Assembly: GCF_009727055.1 (NCBI RefSeq)
Contig: NC_052350.1
Location: 17,984,650 to 18,048,649, forward strand
DNA length: 64,000 bases
Origin: Benincasa hispida
Lineage: Eukaryota; Streptophyta; Magnoliopsida; Cucurbitales; Cucurbitaceae
Direction of reading: 5' to 3'
The notes below the pieces were generated by a model. That model was not told the origin of the DNA. It was given only the letters and a program-made list of their open reading frames with translations, and did not search any database. The position numbers were made by a program, and so were the translations under genes. The number at the start of each line of letters is the position of its first letter. The first letter of the stretch is position 1. This document shows, piece by piece, positions 25,313 through 36,899 of the stretch.

Positions 25313-28302
25313 ACACATACAATATATTTTCCGTCAATTCAAATTTTAATTATGGATTTTGTCTTTGTAACTTGTTTTGTAAGTCATTTGTTGGATAAAA
25401 TAAAATTTTTTCTTAATTTGGATTTAATGAATATTTGTGATCTAATAAATTTGGTTTACAACTGACTAGATTAAAATATTTTTGTTTTCAATTTTTTTTA
25501 ATTAGAGATTTTGAATGTAAGTTTAATGCTTTTATTTTCGAATTTTTAGAACGAAACTTAAATTTATTAAAGAAGATAATTCTTTTATAAGAGATAAAAA
25601 AAAATATATCTAGATATTTAGAATTTAACTTTTTTATATATAGAGTTGAGTTAAAATAACATTAAAAAATGAAATTAAAGAAAAATAAAGAAACCCAAGT
25701 TTCTACGGCACCGCATAAAGCCGCTTTCCTTCTCTTCCTTCACAAGCTTTCCTTCTTCGCGTGAAGAGTAATGCTACCGTCTATGTCATTATGCTCAACT
25801 GTAGTCTACCCCGAGCTGTTCTGCCACACACATCGACTGAAACTGGTTCGGAGGGTAGCATAGATAAGTATCATAGATCTTCCTCTCTTATTCGCTTTCT
25901 TTCTTTTTTTTTTTTTATATATATATCTTAGCTGCTATTTACCATATATCATCGCTATTATCATTGTGTGGTCGTAAAAGTAATCGGCTAACATTATTTA
26001 GGTGAGTATCAAGGTTGTTTTGTGAAGTTTTAGTTTTATATGATATGGTTGGCTTCAATTAAATTAAGGATTGTTTTGGAGTTTAATGGGAGTTTTAGCT
26101 GCTATCGAGAAAGGGGTGTTTGATGACATTCGATTTAATGTAATGCAACAGTATAATGTATTTACATAAGTGTATTTGCACTTTTCTAGACTTGTTTTAG
26201 TTTGTAATGTTTGGTTTGATCAATTTTAGTATATAGGAGTAGTTTGGATATTTGCTAATTAGTATTTTCTTATTTTAAAAATTGTTTTGCTATTTTTACG
26301 ATTTGAAAAACTTTTTACTATTTTTCCAAATGAAACTTTAAAATTTCCTATTTCTCTTGTCAACCCAAAATTCAAAAGTTAACTAGTATTCGGACTTAGT
26401 CGACCACATCCAAGGTCCAATGGGTCATGAAGAATTTATTCCAACGGCCAAAAGCCCGTTTGGCTACCTTGGCCATGATCACTTTGATTTTAGTTATATA
26501 GTGTGTTGTACTCATATCTATAAATCATGCATTTAATTGCTAACTTCATGAAAATAGTCCCTTTATTTTTGTTAAATAGTCTCCTTGATTTTTTTTTCAA
26601 GTATTGATAATTTAATATTCTTAATTAATTGTTAAACATTCGTAAATTTATTGTCAAATATCGAATTTAGTTGTGTCGTAGATGAACCACTGTCTTAAAA
26701 GTAAAAATCCAAAGCGACCACGATGCTAAATCACAACCGTCGGTTGCTCCCAAGGTTAACATAACTTCCCAATTGCCCGTTGCTCCCAAAGTTAACACAA
26801 CTTCCCAACTCAAGTGTGTATTTTCTATGTTTTTTCTATAAAAGACCCATTGTACATGAAGAAGAAAAAGAAGAAGAAGAAAGGTGTCGTGGCTAGGGCA
26901 ATGAGAAGGTAAAACTTTGAATCTTTTTTGCACGGTTACACAAACCTACTTGTCCGACCGGATGAACAACGACAATGTGTGTGGGGTGAAAGTCTCTATT
27001 TTTACCATATCCACAAGTTGGAAGCTCCTTAGTATGCCCCTTTATTTATACCCTTTTGGCGTTGTTAAAACTTCCAACGTGGACAAATACTTTCTCAATT
27101 TCTCATCTTTTTGTTATGGGCCTTGGTTCAAAAGTCACTCCCAAGTGTTACTCTTATATATATATATATGAAAGGTAATATTTACATTATTTATTCAAAA
27201 TTAATGCAAATATTCAAATGTGATATTTTTTGCCATTTTTTTTTCTGAAAGTACTCTAATACTACATTTACTCCTCAAATGTCAACAAAAAAAAATCTAA
27301 AATACTATATTAGTTTTAAATTTAAATATCATTGCTATTGATTACAATACTAAATATTAAACTTTATTAAATTTAAATTTTAAACATAATTTTAATTGAT
27401 TACAATATTAAGATAATTTGAATAATTTCTTTTAGGATTGTTTTTAAAAATAGAAAAATGAACCAAAATATATACAAATATTGTAAAATGTCACTATCTA
27501 TTACGGACAAACTATATTTTATTATATTTAAAAAAAAATTTAACAGTTTTATCATTTAAATCAATTTTTCTTTCTTTTAATTATGAAGTATAGTTTGTAT
27601 TTAGTAGTATTTTCTTTCTTCATGTCAGGGTTCAAATTTCTTTACTGTCACTTATTTCTTAAAAAAAAAAAAAAAGCTAAAAGCATTAAATAAATAAATA
27701 TGTAAATCAAGAAACTTTGTTAGTTGAATTGCCATGAATATCGCACTAAATATAATAATATATTTTTAAAATGAGGTGGATCAAATCTAGAATAAACATA
27801 TTAAATGTCCTATGATTCAGATTAACTAAGCCTAATCATGATTATTTATTCACATATTACGAAAAAATAATAACAAATGGTACCCTAATGTTCATCAATT
27901 TAAAAGATATTTGGATTTGGATTTGGATTTGGGTTTTGTCAACCAAATCATAATCCCATAGAAATCATTAACATTGTATTTCTTGGAAATGGGCTATTGG
28001 GTTGGGATGCATTGCAACTTGTAAAGTATAAACCCCCAATTTTTATTTTTATTTTCTTTTGAAAAATAACAAATACACAAAAAAGTCCACTTCCTCAATT
28101 ATTTATATTTTTTACGTTAAAATCGTGCAACCGTGTGGGGTTAAAGATGCAAAGTTGCAAATTGTCGACATAAATTTCTCTCTTTTATAGCCTTTTTTCA
28201 ACCTTGTTTGCTCAAAATTTTCATACCAAGTGATTGTGACTAAATCGTAATAAATTATAAAATATGAGACTAAGCCATAACTTATTAAAATTTAGAAATT
28301 AA
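25313..28302. other. Intergenic DNA; possible exon-like segment near 25.7-25.9 kb
   Basis: Mostly AT-rich. At about 25695-25880 the base composition becomes balanced, with a small ATG frame (MLPSMSLCSTVV..., 30 codons, 25771-25863). It could be a gene remnant or an upstream exon, but no family is recognisable and nothing downstream continues it. GAA-rich sequence around 26863-26882 is simple repeat. Confidence 0.35.
26743..26814. repeat. Tandem duplication, 36-bp unit
   Basis: Two adjacent 36-bp copies begin GTTGCTCCCAARGTTAACAY; they differ at a handful of positions. No gene is associated. Confidence 0.8.
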
Positions 28303-28490
28303 AGGTATGTTTAGAATGCATTTTCAAGTGTTTAACTTAAAAAAATAAGTCATTTTGAAAAAAAAAAAATTATTTAGCAACCACTCAAAATAGATTTTGA
28401 AGGGTAATTTTAACAATTTTTGTCAAAAGTACTTTAATATAAATGAGTTTTTTGAAAAATATTTTTTGTCAAGTCAATCCAAATAGGCCC
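28303..28490. mobile_element. Tourist-like MITE, 188 bp, TAA target duplication
   Basis: Left end AGGTATGTTTAGAATGCATT and right end (opposite strand) GGGCCTATTTGGATTGACTT agree at 12 of 20 positions. TAA flanks both sides (28300-28302 and 28491-28493). The ends follow the G-rich/TTTGG pattern of Harbinger-derived MITEs and resemble those of the large Harbinger element in this window. It is non-coding. Confidence 0.55.
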
Positions 28491-28543
28491 TAAATTATTA
28501 CAAATTTGAAAGTAAATGAATAAACTGTTAACAACTAAAATGT

Positions 28544-28663
28544 AAACCCTAGAACTTGAGTTCCTAAGCATCTATACATTGAAGTTAACCTTGTTGTTTG
28601 TATAAACCCTAGAACTTGAGTTCCTAAGCATCTATACATTGAAGTTAACCCTGTTGTTTGTAT
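28544..28663. repeat. Recent tandem duplication, 60-bp unit
   Basis: Two adjacent 60-bp copies beginning AAACCCTAGAACTTGAGTTC differ at only about one or two positions, so the duplication is recent or has been homogenised. Confidence 0.92.
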
Positions 28664-29767
28664 GCTTTAAGATGCATAGTAAGTTTGATCTTTATTATAT
28701 AGGTATGAAGCTTAGCAGGGAAGGGTAATAAGGAGAAAATCTTTCTAAGGGTTAAGGTTGAGAAAATCTAAGTAAATTTTGAAATAATACTCTATAGTGG
28801 TTAAGTGTTTCAAACACTTGAAAAAATTTTGGGAATGACCTGAAGAAAAGGAGACTAGACGTTGGCCAAGAAGGACTTATGATATAAGTCCTAAATCCTC
28901 ACTACTTATTTTTTAAGTTTAAAGTTAAGCTTCAATATCTCATTTGGGGATTGAATAACTTAAGTATTTTCAATGAATTTTAGGAGTGAATTAAAGAAAT
29001 TCTATCTTAAGTGGTGTGATTAATTGTGTTGAATCAAGTGGAAGGGAAAATTGGGTGTTAACTTAGGAAACCCAAAATTGTCTAAATGTTGGAATTAAGT
29101 TCGGAAAATGTGTAAATGTCAAGATGAGAATTTCCTAGGTATTACTATTTTCTCAAGTGAATTGAAGATGTAATTTGGCTAAGTATTTGGATGAGTGGGA
29201 TGATTAAATAAGAAGAAAGTGTGGAATTTAAAAAGAAATTTTATGGATAATTTAATCAATTTTAAGAAAAATTAAAATATAGAAAATTAAGTATTTAAAA
29301 ATGGAGAAAAATGAAAGAAAAATAGGTGATTAATAATAGTGGGGTTGAATGATTGAAGAAAGAGATGACAACAAGAGATTGGTTGTTGGAGAGGTGTAGT
29401 TGGTGGGAGGCCTTAACCGGCCTTGAGGAGGCTAGCATTTTCATTTCCCTCGTGCCATTCTCCATTTTCTTCAACCAAATCTCAGGTATGTTAGAAAGAT
29501 GCTCGAGGATTTCTGGAGCAATTGGAGTGCAAGAAGAAGGTGTTTTTTTAATGAAAAACTAAAGATTGTTCATAAATCTGTGAGTTTGTGAGCACTTGTG
29601 TTGAGGAGGTTGATTTCAAAGGATCCAAGGGATTTTAAAGCTCCAAATCTTCAGGTTAATTAGTTAAGACATGAATTTAAGGTTTTATAGCAATTTGATT
29701 AAGAATTGATGAAATTAGAGCTAAAATGGTGTGGGTAGGTTGTTGTCAAGAAGTAGGGGAAAAAGGT

Positions 29768-30035
29768 GTCCAGTCGCGCACAACTGCCACGCTCGCCCTC
29801 GTGCACGCATAACACCTCATCCGTTGCCCACCTCGTGCACGTCAACGCCCGTCCCCAACAGTCACCAGCACGAGCCTCAGCTCCTCAAACACGTTCACCC
29901 ACATGCCTCCATACGCCTAGGCACGCATGTGGTGTGGTTTGCCGTCAATCCCATGCCCAAACACACCCATGTGCGTTCTCTACCACCTATCCCACGCCCA
30001 GTCGTGCACCAACCACCATTTTTGAAGCCCATTGA
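29768..30035. repeat. GC-rich, CpG-rich island with degenerate ACGCCC/CGTGCACG motifs
   Basis: A ~270-bp stretch far more GC-rich than its surroundings, with recurring CGTGCACG, CCCACGCC and CACCTC blocks. Two overlapping frames (29731-30075 and 29766-30035) are open over it, one Pro/His-rich, but they overlap each other and start inside repeat DNA, so I do not call a gene. It lies in the LTR-like unit where the LTR at 54068 carries its CGAT array. Confidence 0.5.
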
Positions 30036-30405
30036 CCCTAATTTGAGTTATTTGAAGCTTGAAAGTAATTTTTAGGGCCATTAGGATGTTTTTGGGATAT
30101 TTAACCTTGGCATACATAATTTGGGCCTTAAGCTAATTTTAGGATATTTTAAAATAGTCTAAGGATTAAAATGATAAAACCTTAAATTAAGGATACTTTG
30201 GGGTTAAAAGGAATTCAAGGAAGTTATAATTGAAGTCAGGGATTATTAATGGAATTTTTAGGCTGAATAATTGTTAGAGAGTGACCATGGACTTATGATC
30301 TGCTTTCAGATCAAACGGTGATAGCCGAAACGTGTAAACCCAAGGGAGAAAATTAGTGACAGTGAATGGTTCGAGTTTTTATATATATATATGTGTGTAT
30401 GTGTG

Positions 30406-32541
30406 TGTTAGGGTTGTTGCCCTAAAGTCTCGTGTCCTGTAATTTATAAATAGTTTGTACGAATGCTTGTGATGTATAATATATGATATTTTACTTCACT
30501 TCTTGATTTTGCTCAGTTGAATGTTTTATTTACTTTACCACAAGCCAATAAACCAAAAATTCCTAGTTATCTTTACGTAATTTAAGCATATATGTGGTGA
30601 CATACAAATGGATTATGTCTTAAGGGATAACCAAAATGATCTGTAGTATATGAATATAGGAGGAAAACCTTATCCTGGTAATGCTAAGGAGGCGACCCGC
30701 TTTGTGGAATGGTCACAAGTGTTGTGACTTGTCATAGATGGTCTGATCCTGATCATTCGTGTATGGGACATGCGAGCGAGGGCGTCCTATACAAAGAGTT
30801 TGTATAAGACCTGACCACAGAGTGTTAACGTCTCGTTATATAACACTGTTCATGACAGAGACTTCACTTCACTAGGATGACTATAGGTAACATGACCTCA
30901 ATCCTGAGTGAGTTGGGAACTTCTGTCATTGAGGGTGGTACTTTGATTTGCATGGGTGCGAGTGGCCAGGCCGCCGACTCAAACCTACCACTTTGGGGAT
31001 TCGTCTGATTTGGGAGCTGAGAACTCAGCTACACAATATGGAATTCACTCCTTCCCTGAAACAGGGGTAAGTAGATAGATAGCTCACTTAAGGGTTGATT
31101 CCAGGACATGAACGATGTAGCACCACACACCTTCTCTTAGCTCGAGAGGTGTTCACACATAGTTGGACTTATTGTATTGTTTATTAGAGGGATCAGTGGT
31201 ACTTAAGAAGTGAAATGTAACTACAGGGACAAAATGATAAATTGGCCCAACTGTACTTACGAGCATCTGTGAAGGGTTATCACACTCATGATTGGTTATA
31301 TCCAATGGACACAGAAATATATATGTGGTAAGAAGAGTTCAGCTGTTGGTCTTTAGTGGAATACCTGGTAATTAACGAATGGTGGATCTTGTGGCTAAAG
31401 AGTTTAGTCAGCTATTCATGTACCGTTGGAGCTTCGAGCCATAGGTCTATAAGGTCCCCTTGGTAGCTTGGATAAAGTTCAAAATCAGTTTTTGGGTCAG
31501 TTTGAAATGTTCAAATTGACAAGAGGGAGTTCGATTATATATGATATAATTGAACTAGTTAATTATATATGATATGATTAACTAAATGTATGAGATACAT
31601 TATTCTGAAGGAAAATAGATATAAATATGATTTATATCAAGTAGAGGAGAAAACACTATAGTAGATATATGATATCAAACTATAGGTTAAGAATATAATA
31701 TAATTATGTTCATTATTTAATTAATTGAGCGGTTATGAGATAATTGACCGAGTATTTCTCCGGAAGCGTGCGAAAGTGGAAAGTTCGAATTCAGTTCTTG
31801 TAACTGAAGAATAAAATGAAAATTGTTTTTATTTTGCAAGACACGCAGGAAAAATTGCTCACGGTGTGAAAATATACGATCGCATAGTGTTGAGAGCCTA
31901 TACGATGGTGTCCGTCTTCCTAAATGATCACACACCCGCATACTAAACAATCGCTCGCGATTTCTAAATTATCGCTTACGTTTTCTATATGATCGTTTAG
32001 CGCGCCGAGCAGACCTAAATGATCGCTTACCATTTGATAGACGATTGTTTAGCTAAACCTACACGATCGTGTACTTTTTTCTAAACAACAAGCACCCGAT
32101 ATATGATAGTCTTCTACTATCTCCCACTTGCTTGTCCGTTCAACATGATCGCTTTTCCTCCTCCCTTCTACCAATTCCATCAAAGTCCACCCTTTGGATT
32201 CTCACTCCGAGAATACCGAGAGCTTCGAGTAGTGGTGTCATCCTCGGTTGCTGTTGTTCATGCGCTACTAATCGTGTAGACGATCATGGTGCTATTAGGC
32301 GACTTTTTGCTGGATGATAAGAAGCGTAGAGCAGTTTGCTTCCGCTAGACTAGTATTTGATTGAAGAAAGTCTTCAACTGGTACGTTTCTCTTGGTCTTT
32401 TGTATTTTATTTGTTAAAGTATGCCAGTAATTAGTGTTACAATGCATATCTATATGTTAGAATGTATGTGTGGTAATTCTGTCACAATGAAATCGGAAAG
32501 ATCCACTTCCGCTCATAGGCACTCTTGTTTTAGAGTTCCTT

Positions 32542-32546
<5 letters not shown>
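30406..32546 (+). mobile_element. Copia-type LTR, ~2.1 kb, probably solo
   Basis: Starts TGTTAGGGTTGTTGCCCTAA and ends GAGTTCCTTCAATA. It is homologous end to end with the LTR at 37623-39576 and with two minus-strand LTRs between 51929 and 58816. Shared blocks include the TTAAGCATATATGTGGTGACATAC-type region, GGTCTGTAGTATATG and TCCGCTC just before the 3' end. No primer binding site follows, so it looks solo. Both flanks are TA/TG microsatellite, which hides any target duplication. Confidence 0.75.
31873..32070. repeat. CGATCG-motif degenerate array inside LTR
   Basis: About ten copies of a loose ~15-20 bp motif such as TACACGATCGTGTA, CTAAATGATCGCTTAC and ATGATCGTTTAG occur in ~200 bp. It is part of the 30406-32546 LTR. 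Related arrays are at 40003-40230, 54436-55070 and 56938-57200. Confidence 0.75.

Positions 32547-32573
<27 letters not shown>
32545..32573. repeat. (TA)n microsatellite at LTR 3' edge
   Basis: A pure TA run immediately follows the CTTCAA terminus of the copia-type LTR. Confidence 0.85.
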
Positions 32574-32577
<4 letters not shown>

Positions 32578-32869
32578 TTATTTATCATAGTATGATATGA
32601 TTTATGAAAACTACTGACAAGATCTGGTCCATAAAAATCTTATGTTTGAAAAATGTATTTGCTTCAATGTTTTATGCACTTCTTAAATCGAAGTGTTTGG
32701 TTGAAATTGCTCATGTTGAAATCATGATTTTCTAAACTTAGCTTTATTAGCATATTTCCAAATACCTCAAATCAGAATGATATCTTATAAGAATTATGAT
32801 GAATTATGAAAAATGAAGATTTTTTTTAATTTGTAGATTCTATACTTGAGGTAATTACCCTATTTTAAG

Positions 32870-33106
32870 ATCTCCAGTATCGAAGAGAGGTAAGGTACAT
32901 AGGATATCTAGTACCGAAGGTATGGTAAGGTATATGGAATTCTACAGACTGTCAGGGGATCTTCAATACCGAAAGTAAGGTACACAAAATTCTATAACTT
33001 ATAGAGGATCTTCGGTACTAAAAATATGGTAAGTACACGAAATTCTACAGTTTATCAGAGAATTTCAGGAACCAAAGGTATGGTAATGTATACGAAATCC
33101 AATATT
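32870..33106. repeat. Tandem array, ~60-bp unit (TACCGAAGGTATGGTAAGGTA core)
   Basis: Four to five diverged units, each with GATCT/TCAGxx, a TACCGAAGxTAxGGTAAGGT-like block and GAATTCTACAGA-like sequence. Tandem ~60-bp units also occur in the other gypsy-type LTR (55965-56110), so this may be an LTR promoter or enhancer array. Confidence 0.75.
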
Positions 33107-35590
33107 CTGAGCCTAATATAGGTCTTTAAGACCTATCTTAGCACACATATAGGTTTTGGGCTGTGTGTTGGGATGTTTAACCCTTTGGGGGCATATCTTC
33201 GTGCATGTATGAGAGTTATAAAGGTAACGACGCTGAATGTTGAAGATTACTCTTCATCAGTCAAGGAGATGAAGCTGGTGATTGATAATTTCTCAACTTC
33301 AACTAAGGTCAAGTATCATTTTAGATTATTTGCTTCAAAGTATCATTGTTTTATGAATGAAATGCTAAGAGATTGTGTTCATGCCACATTTTCATACCTA
33401 ATAATTGCTACGGGTATTACAGACTTATAAAGGCCATGTTGAAAGTTTATTGAATAATTTTACAAGTCTCACATGGCAAACATAGTTTGACAAGTTTAAA
33501 AATATTTTATAGAGCAAAACTATACGTTCCTACAAAGATACCACTTATTGGGCTTTAGCTCATGTCTTCTTTGTTTTATGTCCCAAAAAAAATAAATTAG
33601 CGATCGAGTTTCCGAAGGCTGTTGTGTTGTCATAAGCTGTTGAAGATAGACAACTTCACTTAGTATGTATAAGGGTTTTATTGTCATACTCAAGAGAGGT
33701 ATGGAAATTGTAAGGTCTATTGTGTAACTCGTGTACGAGTTCGTTGGAGTTGTGTAAATAGTCTGATGAAGTGTTTTGAGGAGGGTTTGTATAATCAAAA
33801 GCCAGTATAATATTAAGATGTTCTTGCTGGTTAACATGTATGGAAGAGTTTATAATTGAATGAGCTATATAATTATTTATTAGAATGAGCAAGTGAACAG
33901 GTTAAACAAGTCTCAGGTGGACAATAGATGTTATAAGAGGGTTAACATTTGCTATATTCACATCTATTTTTAGGTTAAGAAAATAGTCGGGAAGGGGTGT
34001 GACAAGAACTAAATCGTTACTTTCATGAAAAGTTCAGTGATCAAAAATATATTTTAACCTTCATTAATTTATAAATATGCTATTCAAATCTATCTAAGTT
34101 AACATGAACATGGTTTAGCAGCAAGAAAATCAGGTGTTTTTTTTAATGGAAGATTTGAATTTTAATCCTTTCTTAAAAGTGAGGACAGAGATTTAATTTT
34201 ATTCTAAACATATCAAAATGGTTTCTACATTTTAAAAAAAAAAAAAAAATCAAGGAAACTTTCAAATTTACTCTCACTATATTTAAATAAATTCTTGATT
34301 AAATTATTGTTTCAATTAACATATTTGGACATAGGATATATCACAACAATAAGAAATTAATATTTGTTGATGTGGATGACTTAAATTTTTTAAGTGATAT
34401 TCATAAACCTATATATTTTGATACAACACCAAACTATTATTTAATAGTTTGATCTTAAAGTTAGAGATTAATTTCCCATCCTACATATTATTTAAAAAAT
34501 AAACATCAATTTTTATGACATTTTTATCATTTTGTAATAAAATGGACTAATTGAAAACTTTGGATACATTAAAGGTAAAACTAAGATTTCCTTTCCAAAG
34601 TATATATATATATAGTACCAACTCATTAAAAGTCAATAATCATTCAATTATTTACTAGAGGTGATAAACAGTTGGTCGAGGTTGTTTTTCTTTGAAAACC
34701 GACCATATTGGTTTAAAAGAATAATTCAGAATATTGATTTCTCAGACTCGATCGACCGATTTGTCGGTTTTGCTTTTTGCGAAATTGACCACCGACAACC
34801 ATCTTCTCTAAACCGGTCGATCAACTTTGGTTTGACTGGTTTCATTCGTTCAGTTTTGTTTTTTGGATTGTTTTGCTTACTCTAAATATTTAGCCTTTTA
34901 TGTGATCTTTTTAGTTAATTTTTTAACTCTAATAAATTTCAAAATAACATAAAATTATTTTTTTAGTCAAATACGATATGTGACTTGTGAGGGTAGAAAT
35001 TCAAACTCTTAATCTTTTAAAGAATAATATAATGTATGGCAGTTAAACTAAGTTAGTTGTCAAATTAAAAATGGAAATCCCATGGAAACAAGGGCTACAT
35101 GGATGGTGAAAAATAGACTATTCTCTCTCTAACTATTGAACAATTTTCTGTAATCGTGTAATCACAAAATCTGGAAAAAAAATCATAGAATAATTCGTCT
35201 AAACATGAAATTTAATTAACTGAGATGAGAAAATCTGTATTTATTTATTTATTATTATTATTTTATTGTTATATATATAGTTTTTGAGAATCAAAGTTGA
35301 TTTGGAGTTGGAAAATTACCTCAACTGCCCGGAGTAACCATATTGGGCTGTCTGAATGGCCCAACTAAGCTATGGGCCGAAAATGGGCTAAACTTTCTGG
35401 GCCTCAGTTGGCCTGAACTGAAGTCATTGCAGAAGAAGGGACGAATTGCTTTAATTTACACAATTATGCCATCCTCACTTATATCATTTCATTTATGCCC
35501 CTATTATCGTTTGTTACTGATTTTGTTTTGATATTTTTACTTGATGTGGATGAAAATGTCAAGTTTTCAGTTTTGTTGTGGTGTGAACTT
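33107..35590. other. LTR 3' part, then intergenic DNA
   Basis: 33107-34004 completes the gypsy-type unit; its open frames (85 aa at 33173 and the minus-strand ones at 33520-33892) have no recognisable domains. 34005-35590 is AT-rich intergenic DNA with no supported gene. ACCGACC/GGTCGA-rich sequence near 34670-34840 looks like an old repeat. Confidence 0.5.
35344..35403. promoter_or_regulatory. Cluster of five site II (TGGGCY) motifs
   Basis: TGGGCT/TGGGCC occurs at 35344, 35373, 35384 and 35398 on + and as GGCCCA at 35358-35363 on -. Clustered TGGGCY elements are typical TCP-bound promoter elements of plant housekeeping genes. No housekeeping gene follows in either direction here, so function is unproven. 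Confidence 0.4.
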
Positions 35591-35594
35591 GAGT

Positions 35595-35964
35595 AGTACA
35601 ATAGGAGCATGTATACCAATAAAATATAATATTAAAATAAATACATTATAATAATAAAATAAATTAAACATCATATATAAATAAATAAAATAAAATAACA
35701 AAATATAAAATAAGGAATTTATCTAAATTCTCCACTTTCTCCAATTTTCATGGATTTTGCCCAATGTGTGTATCTTCCATAACCCACCAAATGTCACTAT
35801 TTATAGACAATTTGACAAGTAGGAAGTAGATTACATGAACACTAATAGTGTGTAATCTTGAGATACATGGACAACACTTGGATAATTGATAAGTAACACA
35901 TGGCAATGGACACTAATAATAGGCATCTACATTACACCTAATTTAACATATTTATAATACTCCC
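35595..35964 (-). mobile_element. Short copia LTR (3' LTR of minus-strand element), approximate ends
   Basis: On the minus strand, RNase H-like coding sequence is followed by a polypurine tract AAGGGGGAG (about 35966-35974) and then TATTATAAATATG..., the expected order of a 3' LTR. The left end is estimated from the AT-rich stretch near 35595. The ~370-bp length fits several plant copia lineages. Confidence 0.5.
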
Positions 35965-36109
35965 CCTTAGCTGCCTATATATGAAATATGCCTCATTAAA
36001 ACCTTACTAGAAAAATCCTACTGGAAAAAAATCCTAGTGAAAGAAAAATAGTACATATTTCATATAATCGGATACTCTTAAAAAGTATATTTACTCCCCC
36101 TCATGGAAA

Positions 36110-36560
36110 CATCACTTGAGATCTCAAGTCATCGCATTCTATGTTGTGCACTAGTTTTTCAAAGGTTGCGGTATGTAATGCCTATGTAAATAAGTCTGTC
36201 AGGTTATCTTTTGAAAAAATTTGTTGTACAGTGATATCGTCATTTTCTTCAAGATCACGAGTGTAGAAAAGCTTCGATGAAATATATTTTATTCTATCTC
36301 CTTTAATATATCCTTCTTTAATTCAGGATATGCATGTTGTGTTGTCTTCGTATAATATTGTTAGAAGATTTTTATTATAAGGCAAACCATATGTTCCACG
36401 AATGTGCTAAGTCATTGATCTTAGTCATACACATTCTCGACTAGTCTCGTGAATTGCACGAATTTCAACATAATTTGCCTAACTCTTTTTGGGGTATGCA
36501 GTATAGACTGGTTCACATCTTGAACAATGTTCCCTCAAAGGGTGTTTCTGAAATACATTT
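36110..36560 (-). pseudogene. Ty1-copia RNase H C-terminus, degenerate
   Basis: Minus-strand translation in shifting frames gives CVW-like, LSTFVEHMVCL, YTKTTQHAYPELKK, NIFHRSFSTLVI and DNLTDLFT-like segments that follow the C-terminal order of copia pol (SRECVWLRS ... DNTACIAQIK ... KHISPKFFYTHEL ... DNLADLFTKAL). Several frameshifts and stops are present. It runs into the LTR at 35595-35964, so it is the tail of one element, opposite in strand to the RT fragment at 36900-37622. Confidence 0.65.
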
Positions 36561-36899
36561 CGAGTTATGAAGGGGCCATAAACCGATTTTATGTTTCTTC
36601 AGAATTTGGGTTTGTCCTGCACATGTGTTAGTGACAAATCCAAAGAATTTCGAACATTGTTCAAGTTTTTTCCAATTTGTTGGTTACCCTAAGGAAACGA
36701 TAGGTGTTCTATTCTATGACTCTAAAAAAATAAGGTGTTTGTATCGACAATCGCTACATTTTTAGTAGAAAACTACATGAGAGATCATAAACCATGAAGA
36801 AAAATAGTATTAAGTGAAACTACTGAAGAATCAACAAGGGTTGTCGATGCAACTGGTCCTTCATCAAGAGTTAATGAATAAGCCAACACTTCAGGTCAG

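Larger units (their letters stand above)
28541..34004 (+). mobile_element. Ty3-gypsy-type LTR-like unit, interrupted by a copia-type LTR
   Basis: The 3' end GGGGTGTGACA (to 34004) is the same type as that of the LTR at 54068-56722 (GGGTGTGACA). A candidate start is TGTAAACCCTAG at 28541, comparable with TGTGAAACCTGG of the other copy. Between them are a tandem duplication, a GC-rich island, the inserted LTR (30406-32546) and a ~60-bp tandem array. Excluding the insert it is about 3.3 kb. No gag-pol is present, so it would be a solo LTR or decayed fragment. Flanks do not give a clear target duplication and the left boundary is uncertain. Confidence 0.45.

Noticed and set aside
26863..26885. 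AAG-rich coding region
   Set aside because: It is a simple trinucleotide repeat without a supporting frame.
29731..30075. 114-aa Pro/His-rich open frame
   Set aside because: It lies in a GC-rich repeat island where a second frame is also open, starts inside LTR-like DNA and has no recognisable domain.
30401..32551. 5-bp duplication of the LTR at 30406-32546
   Set aside because: Both flanks are TA/TG microsatellite, so any match would be meaningless.
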